A stretch of 34,170 nucleotides of DNA, from positions 1-34,170 of IMG/VR virus record IMGVR_UViG_3300046009_006291; one strand, given 5' to 3'. This stretch comes from a virus. The notes under the pieces are model-generated. The model was not told the DNA's origin. It worked only from the letters and a program-made list of their open reading frames with translations, and searched no databases. The position numbers and the translations under genes are program-made. Position 1 is the stretch's first letter, and the number at the start of each line of letters is the position of its first letter. Below are positions 15,983 through 23,918 of the stretch, piece after piece.

Positions 15983-18900
15983 TTAATTTACTTGCCCATA
16001 CTTGCGCCTATCCATTCTTTTTTGTTCCTTAACCATAGTTGCAATGTGGTCACGAGTAGTTATTGTTTCAACGCTCATTTGTTTTCCGTTAATAGCATCA
16101 ACTACACTATCAAAACCCTTCCTTAGTTCCATAAATTCACCACGACTTACGCCACCACTGCCAATACTATTAACCGACACTGATTGCCTTGGGTCAATAC
16201 CTGATTGCATTAATTTTAATTGGTCTTTAAATCGTTCTGTAGCTTTTGCAGTCATAACACTTTCACCACGAGATATGCGCACTACATTACTATCAGATGT
16301 TGCAGTGCCTTGCCCTTGAAAATCAATAACCCCATCTTTAAACGCTGGTGTTTGTGTTGATTGCGATGCAGTACGCACCAATCCATAACCAGCAACTAAC
16401 GCACCTATAGCAGCCGCAACGGTAGCAATTGACCCAATACCACCACCCTCTGCTGCCGCCTTAGCAACTGCTACAAGCGCATAACTCAACTGCAATGCAC
16501 TATTTATTGCCTGTTGTTCTAATGCCGCCTGTCGCTGTTCCTCTCTAGCTTGCTTCAATGCGTTACGCTGTTCATCTAATAGTTGAGTATTACCCAATTT
16601 AGCTAACTCAATGCCAACGCTTAATTGCTTTTCCCTTGCAGATATTTCACGCTGTATATCTTGTTGCCTATATTCGGCAATCTGATTGTATGCGTTCTGT
16701 GCAACTTGCGCAATCTGCATGTAAGCATCGGTGTAGGCATTTACCTTTAATTTAAGCGCCTCACGTTCATTATCAACAATGCGTTTATTAGAAACATTTT
16801 GTTTTGTTTCTAAGGTATTGATATTTGTTTCGGCATCTCTAATAGCCTCTTGAGCCGCCTTTTTGTCTTCGGGTGTTTGCGCACTTTTCTCCGCTTTTGT
16901 GGCATCTTCAAGTTGTTTTCTTGCGTTAATTAATGCTTTTGCTGTTTGTTGTATGTTGTTTAATTCCGTAGCTGTACTTTGGTCTAACTGTGATAATCTT
17001 TGCTGGAAATTACGCCCAAATAAGCCCCCTCCACCTTCTGATATACCTAACTGCTCACCACTAAAAGAACGGTTAATAGCCGCCTGTAAATCAGCCGTTT
17101 CACGTTCAATTACTTTGATAGCATCCGCAAACCCTATTTGGATATTTTGTATTCTTTTTACATTTGCATCACGCTGTATTCTCTCTTGTTCGGCTGCCGA
17201 TAGTTCGCCTATTTTAATAATGTCATTTTGGGTATCTTTGTAGTCTTGCGTTTCAGTTTCATTATTTTTACGCCTTTCCGCTTGTTTCTTTTCGTAAGAC
17301 TGTATTAATATTGAAAACTCGCTACTGTTTTTTGCAAGCAATAAACTTTCCTCTTCATCAACAACATTATTGCGCAATTCTAAATTTGCGGTCAAATCAA
17401 TGTTTGTAAGTTGCTGTAAGTTTTGGTTTGCGTTTTTTAATTCACTTTCTAATAGTTTAGCGTTTATTTGCTCTTCTTCACGCAATCTATCAGTGTTGTA
17501 TTTACGCAATGCAGATAGTTCATCAGCACGACCTTTGCGCCTAATGTTTGCTATCTGTTTATTTAAATCCGCCTCTATGTCATTGCCATTATTTGGTAGT
17601 ATTGCACCATCAGCACCAACTGGAAATTGTTTTCTTAACTTTTCTCTTTCCTTTTCAACTTCATTTACTTGAAAGTCAATTGAACTTTTTATGCTTTTTT
17701 TAATACTCTCAGCAGTTGTTTCACGCCTATTAAATTGCTCTTGTTCAAAAGATTGGTCACTAGCCCTTAACTGCTTTTGCAACTGTATGTTTAAATCAAA
17801 TATTTCACGTTGTGTTTGCTTTTCAAATGCAATTTTTTTAATGGCGTTTTGCTCCTCTAGTGCATTTATTTTACTTGCATTATCAGCAGCCAACTTCACT
17901 AACTCATCATTTTCAGATAGCCTTAAATTACGCAATGCGCTATTTCTTTGCGCTCTTGGCAAATCATTTATTCGCTCAAACGTTTCCTTTATTGCTTTTT
18001 GCGCCCTTGCAAGTTCTACAGAAGACAACCCGATATTTTTAATATCTTGGTTTAATCTACCTAAATTCTTGCCCTTATCATAATCCAACAATGCGTTTCT
18101 TAACCTTCTATATAAAGCCTCTTGTTCTAACAGTTCCGATATTTCAGCGTTTCTAGCCTCTTGTTCCGCATCAAATTGCCTTACTCTAGCCTCATATACC
18201 TTACCATTTTCTATGCCTATTGCCGTTGACCTTTGCACAGCAGCATCAAAAGTATTAAGCCCCCCAAAAGCCTCTGAAATTGACTTATTTAGTGCGGTAA
18301 ACGCTGATAATTGTTGTGTAAGTGTGCTATTAAGTGCGTCTACACCTTCTTTTGCTGCAAATTCAGCACTTCTAGCATCTAATAATTTAGCGGTGTATTC
18401 GATTATAGATGATGTGATTGCTGGTAATATGCTAAATCCTACACCGATACCTAAACCCGCAAGCGAACCTTGCAATATCTGCTTACCTGCGCCTAATCCA
18501 GTACTTACGCCAAATAGATTAGCAAGCAATCCGCCACCGCCACCGCCACCACCACCTTCGCCACCCGATACTGAAACGTCTTTACCTAATTCCTTTAATT
18601 CTTTTAGCCTTACTTGTGCCTTCTCAAGTTCTTTATTAACTTTTGGTATATCTTCCTTCCCAACTGTTTTTAAAGTAGCTGATAGTATTTTAATCTGTTG
18701 TTCTTGTGCCTCAATAGCACCTACTTTACGTATAGTTTCAAGTGGTGCTATTAGTGCTTTTAATTGAGATTGCGCAACTTGTATTTGCTCGCTGTATCGT
18801 TTTATTTGGTTTACATCAGTTAAAGTTGACTGTTCTTTAGTAGCTTGAATTATAAAATCCTTCAACTGTTGTATTTTACCAACCTCATCATCAATGGCAT

Positions 18901-19171
18901 TGGTGAACGCCTTGTTTGCAGCTAGTGATTTTTGTGCCGCTTGTGTTTGTGCATCTATAGCTTTAGCGGTTGCAAGTATGGCTGTTGATAGTTTTTGTTG
19001 TTCATTGACATTGGTAGTCATTGACATTTTAGCCGACAAACTTTCCAATTTCTTTTCTAGTTTGTCGATTGCTGTTACCTGCTTTGCAAATTCATCTGTA
19101 ACGCCTTTAATGCTATCCTTATTCTCAATTTCAAACCCTAATTTTGTTATCAGTTCTACTATATCAGCCAT
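15983..19171 (-). CDS. Tape measure protein
   Basis: 1062 residues, the longest protein here. Residues 1-200 and about 440-850 are heptad-like and rich in Gln, Glu, Lys and Ala (coiled coil). A glycine run (about 203-214) precedes a hydrophobic segment (LAGLGIGVGFSILPAITSSI, about 238-257), and a second hydrophobic Ala/Gly region follows at about 890-935 (INSALQLSYALVAVAK..., AAIGALVAGYGLV). Length, coiled coils and hydrophobic patches are the standard picture of a tape measure. At roughly 0.15 nm per residue it would set a tail of about 160 nm. A TATTTTTG box at 19194-19201 could give it a separate start downstream of the glycan cassette. Confidence 0.9.
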   Translation of the reverse strand: MADIVELITKLGFEIENKDSIKGVTDEFAKQVTAIDKLEKKLESLSAKMSMTTNVNEQQKLSTAILATAKAIDAQTQAAQKSLAANKAFTNAIDDEVGKIQQLKDFIIQATKEQSTLTDVNQIKRYSEQIQVAQSQLKALIAPLETIRKVGAIEAQEQQIKILSATLKTVGKEDIPKVNKELEKAQVRLKELKELGKDVSVSGGEGGGGGGGGGLLANLFGVSTGLGAGKQILQGSLAGLGIGVGFSILPAITSSIIEYTAKLLDARSAEFAAKEGVDALNSTLTQQLSAFTALNKSISEAFGGLNTFDAAVQRSTAIGIENGKVYEARVRQFDAEQEARNAEISELLEQEALYRRLRNALLDYDKGKNLGRLNQDIKNIGLSSVELARAQKAIKETFERINDLPRAQRNSALRNLRLSENDELVKLAADNASKINALEEQNAIKKIAFEKQTQREIFDLNIQLQKQLRASDQSFEQEQFNRRETTAESIKKSIKSSIDFQVNEVEKEREKLRKQFPVGADGAILPNNGNDIEADLNKQIANIRRKGRADELSALRKYNTDRLREEEQINAKLLESELKNANQNLQQLTNIDLTANLELRNNVVDEEESLLLAKNSSEFSILIQSYEKKQAERRKNNETETQDYKDTQNDIIKIGELSAAEQERIQRDANVKRIQNIQIGFADAIKVIERETADLQAAINRSFSGEQLGISEGGGGLFGRNFQQRLSQLDQSTATELNNIQQTAKALINARKQLEDATKAEKSAQTPEDKKAAQEAIRDAETNINTLETKQNVSNKRIVDNEREALKLKVNAYTDAYMQIAQVAQNAYNQIAEYRQQDIQREISAREKQLSVGIELAKLGNTQLLDEQRNALKQAREEQRQAALEQQAINSALQLSYALVAVAKAAAEGGGIGSIATVAAAIGALVAGYGLVRTASQSTQTPAFKDGVIDFQGQGTATSDSNVVRISRGESVMTAKATERFKDQLKLMQSGIDPRQSVSVNSIGSGGVSRGEFMELRKGFDSVVDAINGKQMSVETITTRDHIATMVKEQKRMDRRKYGQVN

Positions 19172-19178
19172 ATTTATG

Positions 19179-19186
19179 TATATTTG
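19179..19186 (+). promoter_or_regulatory. Possible -7 box of the plus-strand gene at 19212
   Basis: TATATTTG matches TAnnTTTG, 25 bases before the ATG at 19212. No good TTTG upstream at the expected distance; upstream DNA is the start of the tape-measure gene on the other strand. Confidence 0.4.
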
Positions 19187-19193
19187 CGTTTCA

Positions 19194-19201
19194 CAAAAAT
19201 A
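19194..19201 (-). promoter_or_regulatory. Possible -7 box of the tape-measure gene
   Basis: Minus-strand TATTTTTG matches TAnnTTTG and lies 22 bases before the ATG at 19171. It interleaves with the opposing box at 19179-19186 in a 40-base divergent gap. The -33 element is not clear. Confidence 0.35.
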
Positions 19202-19211
19202 ACTATATTTT

Positions 19212-19685
19212 ATGCAACCACAGCAGAAAAGAAAAATCAGTGACGAAGGCGCAAAGGCTTTTAATGAGTTTATTGCAAAAGAGATTTACACAATACCAGT
19301 CAATCTACTGCCAAAACAGTACAGTTTTAAAGCTGCGGTAAGGCAAGCATTAAATTGTGTTTCACCTGCCGCAATTGGTGTGCCACCTGCCTTTATGATT
19401 GAAATGTTTAGCATTGATTGTAAAACATTTACACTCCAAACGTTCCATATCTTAAAACAGATAATGGCACAAGCTACAGGTCGGGCAATGGGATTGCAGC
19501 CAACACAATATTGCGAATACATACAAGTGTTGGAAATACTAAATGAGGACTTTGCAAAGGTGTGGAACGCTACAATCGAACGCTTTGAAACCGAATATCC
19601 ATTTGTTGATGAAGTTCAAGTAATAGATGTTGAACACAAAACAGAAGGTAAAACGATTGAGTTTCCTATTACTGGTCAAGCGTAG
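19212..19685 (+). CDS. Isolated plus-strand gene of unknown function (moron-like)
   Basis: 157 residues, encoded against the direction of all its neighbours. The product looks like a real soluble protein: a basic N-terminus (MQPQQKRKISDEG), helical body (FIEMF-like helices, FTLQTFHILKQIMAQATGRA, EYIQVLEILNEDFAKVWNAT) and a short acidic C-terminal strand region. No signal peptide, membrane segment or known motif. It has a possible -7 box at 19179-19186 and a stem-loop terminator 25 bases after its stop. Its last 17 bases overlap the end of the convergent glycosyltransferase gene. Own promoter, own terminator and opposite strand are the marks of a moron. Function unknown. Confidence 0.65.
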   Translation: MQPQQKRKISDEGAKAFNEFIAKEIYTIPVNLLPKQYSFKAAVRQALNCVSPAAIGVPPAFMIEMFSIDCKTFTLQTFHILKQIMAQATGRAMGLQPTQYCEYIQVLEILNEDFAKVWNATIERFETEYPFVDEVQVIDVEHKTEGKTIEFPITGQA

Positions 19686-20250
19686 TAGAATAAAAAGTAC
19701 AAAATAAACTAGCTGCCTCATTTTGGGGTAGCTTTTTTATTAGTGGTATGGTCTTGTGACCGCATGTATTTGCACCATGTACAGTAGCAAGGAAATACGG
19801 ATTGTGATAGCTTGCAAACTTCATGTTCTGCATTACGTGCCACCCTTCATTTGTGTGTTTATTTGGGAATCCACAAAACCCATCACGCATATACACGAAT
19901 GTTGCCTCAGCTATGTACCCAACATTATTAAACAAATGAAATGTGTTATTCGCTACATGGTGCATATAAAAGTTATGCAGCCCTAATAAACCGTACTTTG
20001 ATTGGGTAATTGCATTTACCGCTAATTCTACATATTGAGGTAAATAAATATCGTCACTATCGAAGTTAATTATAATATCCCCAATAGCAGACCGAAATAA
20101 CCGCTCTCTTTTAGTTCCTATGTTATCAGTGCTGTAGTCAAATAAATGCTCTACAATCGCACCGTATGTTTGATTACGTGCCATTGATACACACCTATCG
20201 TTAAACTCTTTACGGTCATGTGTAGTAGGGGTAACTATTGATACTGTCAT
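19669..20250 (-). CDS. GT-A fold glycosyltransferase (GT2-like)
   Basis: 193 residues. The N-terminus MTVSIVTPTTHDRKEF is the opening strand and loop of GT2-type enzymes, and IINFDSDDIYLP (about 61-72) carries the metal- and sugar-nucleotide-binding DxD-type motif (DSDD, 64-67). The usual long donor-binding segment between them is short (about 45 residues), and the protein is shorter than typical GT2 enzymes of 220-300 residues. It could glycosylate virion proteins, phage DNA or host surface glycan. The start overlaps the KTSC gene by 4 bases. The 3' end overlaps the plus-strand gene, and the terminator stem at 19711-19733 lies within its last codons. Confidence 0.72.
   Translation of the reverse strand: MTVSIVTPTTHDRKEFNDRCVSMARNQTYGAIVEHLFDYSTDNIGTKRERLFRSAIGDIIINFDSDDIYLPQYVELAVNAITQSKYGLLGLHNFYMHHVANNTFHLFNNVGYIAEATFVYMRDGFCGFPNKHTNEGWHVMQNMKFASYHNPYFLATVHGANTCGHKTIPLIKKLPQNEAASLFCTFYSTTLDQ
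19711..19738 (+). terminator. Terminator of the plus-strand gene
   Basis: AGCTGCCTC pairs with GGGGTAGCT (nine pairs including two G-U) around the loop ATTTT, followed by six T. It is 25 bases after the stop at 19685. On the minus strand the T-run is weak, so it is probably not an efficient terminator in that direction. Confidence 0.7.
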
Positions 20251-20468
20251 CTTAGCCTTGTGTATTGGTAAACACCTTTAACGTATTGATTGTAAAAGTA
20301 ACCATAACTAGCAGTCTTTCTAAAGTGTTGCCACATCAGTAACGGAAAGTCCCGATATGAGTACCTACCATAATTTACCATGTCTACTATTAATTCTTTA
20401 CTCTTTTCATCGTAGCTAATTTCTGTAAACATGCTGCTACCTCGTGTTTCCATGTGTTCCCTAGCCAT
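20247..20468 (-). CDS. KTSC-domain protein
   Basis: 73 residues matching the pattern of the small KTSC domain: an N-terminal GSSMFTEISYDEKSKELIVD, then YGRYSYRDFPLLMWQHFRKT and SYGYFYNQYVKGVYQYTRL. In this family the fold is an SH3-like barrel of uncertain function, found in phage and bacterial proteins and near lysyl-tRNA synthetase in some cases. Here the K of the family name is not obvious, while Ser-Ser near the start and the YGYFYN segment are kept. The gene overlaps its neighbours on both sides by 4-8 bases and sits between two glycosyltransferases. Confidence 0.7.
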   Translation of the reverse strand: MAREHMETRGSSMFTEISYDEKSKELIVDMVNYGRYSYRDFPLLMWQHFRKTASYGYFYNQYVKGVYQYTRLR

Positions 20469-21156
20469 GATATGTGTAATTATGTTTGTTAATCAAATAG
20501 TCAACGCCTTTGTGTGTCTGTGACTTTATGGCACGTTGGTATAAATGCACGCTTGTTGCATTTAGTTCTAACTGGTCAAGTAGGTAAATGATAGATGTGT
20601 TTACGCTATAAATGTGTTTTGCGCTCTGCATTACACCAGCCCAATCGAATAGTGAATAACCGTCTATTACTCTCATTTTAATTGCATTTGGGAATGTTGG
20701 CACATTTGATTTTAGTTTGCAATCACTGCCAAATGTATCATTTACCAAAGTATTACCATTGCCTACTAACTTACTCAATTTACTTTCTTTTGCCTCATCC
20801 CTTACCCACATTGCATGTTCTTTCCAATCTCTGTAGTCCATGCCGTACATATCATACTTTGACCGCATCCACTGCTCATACCCCACTTTCATAATGCTAT
20901 CAGCCCACCTAATAGGGATAATCACACACTTGCCATATTCAGCGTGATATATTTCTTTATGCTGTTTGGTGTTGTAATCAATGCCTAACTTAGTCCAATC
21001 TACAAAAGTTACATCAGGGTAAGCCCTGTTAAGCCCTTCGACAAAATGAGGCATTACACCCCAAACAATAGGATTGCCGTTCGCTATACGCTTTATTAGG
21101 GTCATTGAAAAGATTATATCTCCAATGCCGAACGCCTGTAATGGTAGTACCGTCAT
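20461..21156 (-). CDS. GT-B glycosyltransferase, family-9-like (heptosyltransferase type)
   Basis: 231 residues. MTVLPLQAFGIGDIIFSMTL is the phosphate-binding Gly-rich start of GT-B enzymes of the ADP-heptose:LPS type, followed by IVWGVMPHFVEGLNRAYPDV. The C-terminal half has SLFDWAGVMQSAKHIYSVNT then SIIYLLDQL, resembling the donor-site helix of GT9, where a small-residue-rich loop is followed by a helix in which the sugar nucleotide binds. It is shorter than cellular GT9 enzymes (about 320-350 residues), so part of a domain may be lost. Co-translated with the GT2 gene upstream (4-base overlap) and the KTSC gene downstream. Confidence 0.65.
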   Translation of the reverse strand: MTVLPLQAFGIGDIIFSMTLIKRIANGNPIVWGVMPHFVEGLNRAYPDVTFVDWTKLGIDYNTKQHKEIYHAEYGKCVIIPIRWADSIMKVGYEQWMRSKYDMYGMDYRDWKEHAMWVRDEAKESKLSKLVGNGNTLVNDTFGSDCKLKSNVPTFPNAIKMRVIDGYSLFDWAGVMQSAKHIYSVNTSIIYLLDQLELNATSVHLYQRAIKSQTHKGVDYLINKHNYTYHG

Positions 21157-21830
21157 ATCCTTCTTAATGCTTTAAACTTACTGTTATTGACAATTGGTTT
21201 TTCAACCATGTTTGACACATCTGCATTGCCGTTAAAATCTTTAGCCTCATCAGGTGGGTAATGACCTAAGCTACTAACCTTTCCAATATGCTGTACACAT
21301 GAAGGTATTGTAATTGCAAACTGTCTTAAATTACCACTCAACGTTAAATCCCAATCTTTACCAGTACCACACAATGATAACAGCATGTGGCGTAAATATT
21401 GCTTATTGTCAAAGCACATATTTATCCCATTGGCATTACTTTTTATACCATAATCGCCATGCAGACTAATAAACTTACGATTGGGATTATTAAACCCACT
21501 GACAATATGACCGCTTTTCTTATGCACACTTACCATTCTATCAACAAAATCAGCTTTAACTATTGCATCGCTGTCAAGGTTCATTATCAGCTCATAACCT
21601 AAACTAAAAGCATGGTCAATAACGCAATGTAATGCGTATTTAACACCGCTATTTTTATGGGTTGATACATACGTAACATTAGGTAAATTGAGCATCGGCA
21701 TCTTAACCGTACTGCAATCATCTATTATAAATATGTGGTCGGGCATGGTCGACATTTCACACAATGATTGGTAGCACTGTGTTACGTACTCAGGTCTATT
21801 AAACGTGGGAATTACGATTGCTGTTCTCAT
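21153..21830 (-). CDS. GT2 family glycosyltransferase
   Basis: 225 residues with the classical GT2 start MRTAIVIPTFNRPEYVTQCY, the D-D pair in HIFIIDDCST (about 32-41), and the DxD metal site in ELIMNLDSDAIVKADF (DSD at 86-88). The second half contains acceptor-side segments with several aromatic residues and a His/Cys-containing stretch (SCVQHIGKVSSLGHYPPDEA). It overlaps the FkbM gene and the GT-B gene by 4 bases each, so the three are translated together. It acts on a sugar nucleotide; the acceptor is not evident. Confidence 0.85.
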   Translation of the reverse strand: MRTAIVIPTFNRPEYVTQCYQSLCEMSTMPDHIFIIDDCSTVKMPMLNLPNVTYVSTHKNSGVKYALHCVIDHAFSLGYELIMNLDSDAIVKADFVDRMVSVHKKSGHIVSGFNNPNRKFISLHGDYGIKSNANGINMCFDNKQYLRHMLLSLCGTGKDWDLTLSGNLRQFAITIPSCVQHIGKVSSLGHYPPDEAKDFNGNADVSNMVEKPIVNNSKFKALRRI

Positions 21831-22498
21831 TTTGGTAGTAATAATAGGTCAAACCCTTCATTTAGTTTAACAAGTTCTTCAAACCTTTGCACATCTAACA
21901 ACTCAACCCCATACAAATATACATTGAATGAAAATATAAAGTCCTTTAGTTTTGCAGTATCTGACCAAAATGGGTGCAACGATAAGTGAATAGGGTACTT
22001 ACATAGTATGTCTATTGCATTTGGTAGTATATCAACTTCCGCACCTTCAATGTCTATTTTTATCAGGCTTATATTTTGTGCATCTTGTATTAGTTCGCTT
22101 ATGGTAATTGTTTCTACCTCTTTACCACCAAATCCATGTACTAGCGAACTCATTGAGCTGCCATATCCCCCATGATGGTATAATATTGCTTTGCCTGTAG
22201 CATTACCTATAGCTGCGTTAATTACTTTGCCGCTTACGTTGTTCAATGCAAAGTTATCAATCAAATAACCATGTGCTATTGTGTCAGGCTCAACCGATAT
22301 AGTTTTTGCGCCATTCTTAGCTGCATACATTGACAATACGCCATTCCATGCACCAATGTCAACGAATGTGCTATTTGGTGTTACAAGCCTATCTATAATG
22401 TCAAAGGTATGCTGTTCCCATGTTGATATATTTGCCTTACACCAAAAGTCAGGCTGGCTATTACTGCTTATCTCTGTACCTCTTATTGTTGTTTTCAT
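21827..22498 (-). CDS. FkbM-family SAM-dependent methyltransferase
   Basis: 223 residues. The SAM-binding motif I is TFVDIGAWNGVLSMYAAKNG (about 44-63), motif II follows at ISVEPD, and the family hallmark IKIDIEGAEVDIL (146-158) is complete. FkbM enzymes O-methylate sugars or other hydroxyls, and in polysaccharide loci they modify glycan chains. Next to three glycosyltransferases, sugar methylation of a virion or host glycan is the natural reading. It overlaps the HNH gene (4 bases) upstream and the GT2 gene downstream. Confidence 0.88.
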   Translation of the reverse strand: MKTTIRGTEISSNSQPDFWCKANISTWEQHTFDIIDRLVTPNSTFVDIGAWNGVLSMYAAKNGAKTISVEPDTIAHGYLIDNFALNNVSGKVINAAIGNATGKAILYHHGGYGSSMSSLVHGFGGKEVETITISELIQDAQNISLIKIDIEGAEVDILPNAIDILCKYPIHLSLHPFWSDTAKLKDFIFSFNVYLYGVELLDVQRFEELVKLNEGFDLLLLPK

Positions 22499-23061
22499 GT
22501 GTTTAATTTATATTTTGTTTTGTTTGTTCTTTCCCCTTTTACCATCATTGTTATATGCCTTGCCGTATAACCATATTCTTTTGCTACTTCGCAAATAGGC
22601 TTTATTTCTTGCGTTTCTGTATTTATTAATACATGAGATTGTTTGTTCTTTAACCCATAACTATGGTGGTATTGCCCCGACTTTGAAACGTTAAGCCCAA
22701 TTAATCTTGCATGTCTGTTGTTCTCTGTTGATGAACACCATTCAAGGTTACAAAAACAATTATTTAATTTATTACCGTCTAAGTGATTAATTTGATTGTG
22801 GGGCGTGTTGTTGTCTATAAATGTTAAAGCTACCAACCTATGTACTGAATAGTTTTTACGTTTGCTATTTTTCATTAACAAACACCTTAAATAGCCTACT
22901 TTGCTTTTTGCTGGTTTTAATACGACTGACTTTCTTACAGCATCGTTTCCCCATTTACCATTTACAATCCTTTCTACACTCCTGATGTTGCCTTTATTTG
23001 AGGCTTGATAAAACCCAACATAATTAGGAATGTCTTTCCAAATTTCATTAACTTTGCACAT
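22495..23061 (-). CDS. HNH homing-type endonuclease (NUMOD4-HNH, NUMOD1-like end)
   Basis: 188 residues from ATG 23061. The NUMOD4 segment is at the start (EIWKDIPNYVGFYQASNKGN), the HNH core is HRLVALTFID, then NQINHLDGNKLNNCFCNLEW and CSSTENNRHA. The C-terminal region (EICEVAKEYGYTARHITMMV-like) is a NUMOD1-type DNA-binding helix-turn-helix. An upstream TTG start at 23079 would lie within the promoter spacing, so I take the ATG. A terminator and a TATCTTTG box lie immediately upstream, so it is independent of the terminase transcript. Such genes are mobile and cut target DNA at specific sites; no intron or self-splicing element was recognised. Confidence 0.88.
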   Translation of the reverse strand: MCKVNEIWKDIPNYVGFYQASNKGNIRSVERIVNGKWGNDAVRKSVVLKPAKSKVGYLRCLLMKNSKRKNYSVHRLVALTFIDNNTPHNQINHLDGNKLNNCFCNLEWCSSTENNRHARLIGLNVSKSGQYHHSYGLKNKQSHVLINTETQEIKPICEVAKEYGYTARHITMMVKGERTNKTKYKLNT

Positions 23062-23081
23062 ATCTTTTGTTTTTAGCAATT

Positions 23082-23089
23082 CAAAGATA
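23082..23089 (-). promoter_or_regulatory. -7 box starting the HNH and glycan cassette transcript
   Basis: Minus-strand TATCTTTG, 20 bases before ATG 23061 and just past the terminator at 23092-23120. A TTTG at the -33 position is not present, so the strength is uncertain. Confidence 0.5.
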
Positions 23090-23091
23090 CG

Positions 23092-23120
23092 AAAAAGCCC
23101 ACAATTATTAGTGGGCTTTT
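23092..23120 (-). terminator. Rho-independent terminator between methyltransferase and HNH gene
   Basis: A perfect 10-bp stem, AAAAGCCCAC (23093-23102) with GTGGGCTTTT (23111-23120), with loop AATTATTA. On the minus strand it ends in a run of five T and begins one base after the methyltransferase stop codon. T-rich sequence on the other side could make it bidirectional. Confidence 0.85.
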
Positions 23121-23121
23121 C

Positions 23122-23628
23122 TTATTTTTCGCACATAGCCATGAATGAATTGTTTAAATCTACACCTGATACAAATATATTTTTCATCTTCCTATCTTCT
23201 AAGTAATCACGTACTAGCTGTGGGAAAAATGTATGTATGTGTTTCCTATTTGAAAACACTCTCCAATATGTTTGAGAGTAGTCAGGTAGGTATAAAAACA
23301 GCACGCCACCAACCTTTAATTTGCCAATCCAATAATCAAAAGCATCGACCCAATTATCTAAGTGTTCTCCGCAATGGCTCGATATGACATAGTCATAGTT
23401 CATATTCGGAAAGTTAAGTGCATGGTATTCACTGCAAATAACTGGGTCAATACATAACGCCTCAACTCCGTCAGCATCGACATAAGCCCATTCTTTGCGA
23501 TTGCAGCCCACATCAACCCCCACCCCCTTACATACCTTTTGCGCAAATGGTCGGCAAAATTGCGCTGCATTACCTTCACATTGAAAGTGTGGGTATTCTA
23601 TTCCGTTGTGCTGTATTGTTTTTATCAT
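23122..23628 (-). CDS. Class I SAM-dependent methyltransferase
   Basis: 168 residues. Motif I is GVGVDVGCNRKEW (35-47), followed by EALCIDPV (acidic ribose-binding motif). Then YDYVISSHCGEHLDNWVDAF (78-97) and LKVGGVLFLYLPDY are typical of Methyltransf_11-type enzymes. Substrate unknown; SAM methyltransferases of this type beside glycosyltransferases often act on sugars. The ATG overlaps the stop of the frameshifted chaperone frame by one base, so it is translated with the terminase transcript, whereas the HNH and glycan genes lie beyond a terminator. Confidence 0.8.
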   Translation of the reverse strand: MIKTIQHNGIEYPHFQCEGNAAQFCRPFAQKVCKGVGVDVGCNRKEWAYVDADGVEALCIDPVICSEYHALNFPNMNYDYVISSHCGEHLDNWVDAFDYWIGKLKVGGVLFLYLPDYSQTYWRVFSNRKHIHTFFPQLVRDYLEDRKMKNIFVSGVDLNNSFMAMCEK

Positions 23629-23918
23629 TAGCTGTTTTGTTTTGGATTAATATAATCTGAATATTCTATACTGTGTGCTATTCGGTTGTACCATTCAAAG
23701 TAACTGCAATTCATTATAAATTCCGCTTCACTATGCTTGCCACCTGCTATTCTCAAAGCTGTTTGGTAATCGTTTCTAAACATGGCATCTACTTTACTTA
23801 TTGGGTTATCGGTTTTACTACTTTCAATTGCTGCCCCCGATTTGTCAAATATTCCTCTGCCGTCAAACCACGCAAGAGATTGCCGTATTCGGGCGTAAAT
23901 GCCAAACCCATTTGCAAA
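23628..23918 (-). CDS. Tail-assembly-chaperone extension (gpT-like, probable -1 frame product)
   Basis: This -1 frame is entered by slipping at the T9 run and continues for 96 codons to the stop at 23628. It is acidic and helical, with SKVDAMFRNDYQTALRIAGG and SEAEFIMNCSYFEWYNRIAH. If joined to residues 1-141 of the upstream frame it gives a 237-residue product. The open frame extends upstream to an ATG at 23987, giving a 119-codon reading, but that start overlaps the upstream gene by 190 bases and is unlikely to be used. The downstream methyltransferase ATG overlaps its stop (TAATG), which supports translation of this frame. In phages such as lambda the second frame (T) is expressed only by frameshift. 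Confidence 0.65.
   Translation of the reverse strand, partial: FANGFGIYARIRQSLAWFDGRGIFDKSGAAIESSKTDNPISKVDAMFRNDYQTALRIAGGKHSEAEFIMNCSYFEWYNRIAHSIEYSDYINPKQNS

Noticed and set aside
18213-18767. 184-codon plus-strand open frame opposite the tape measure, and other long frames at 17691-18083, 16863-17243 and 32621-33013
   Set aside because: They mirror long genes on the other strand, have low-complexity Ser/Phe/Pro or Cys-rich composition produced by antisense reading, and lack leaders. No independent support.
22495-23061. Group I intron or intein around the HNH gene
   Set aside because: No split coding sequence on either side and no recognisable intron core; the gene is free-standing between complete genes.
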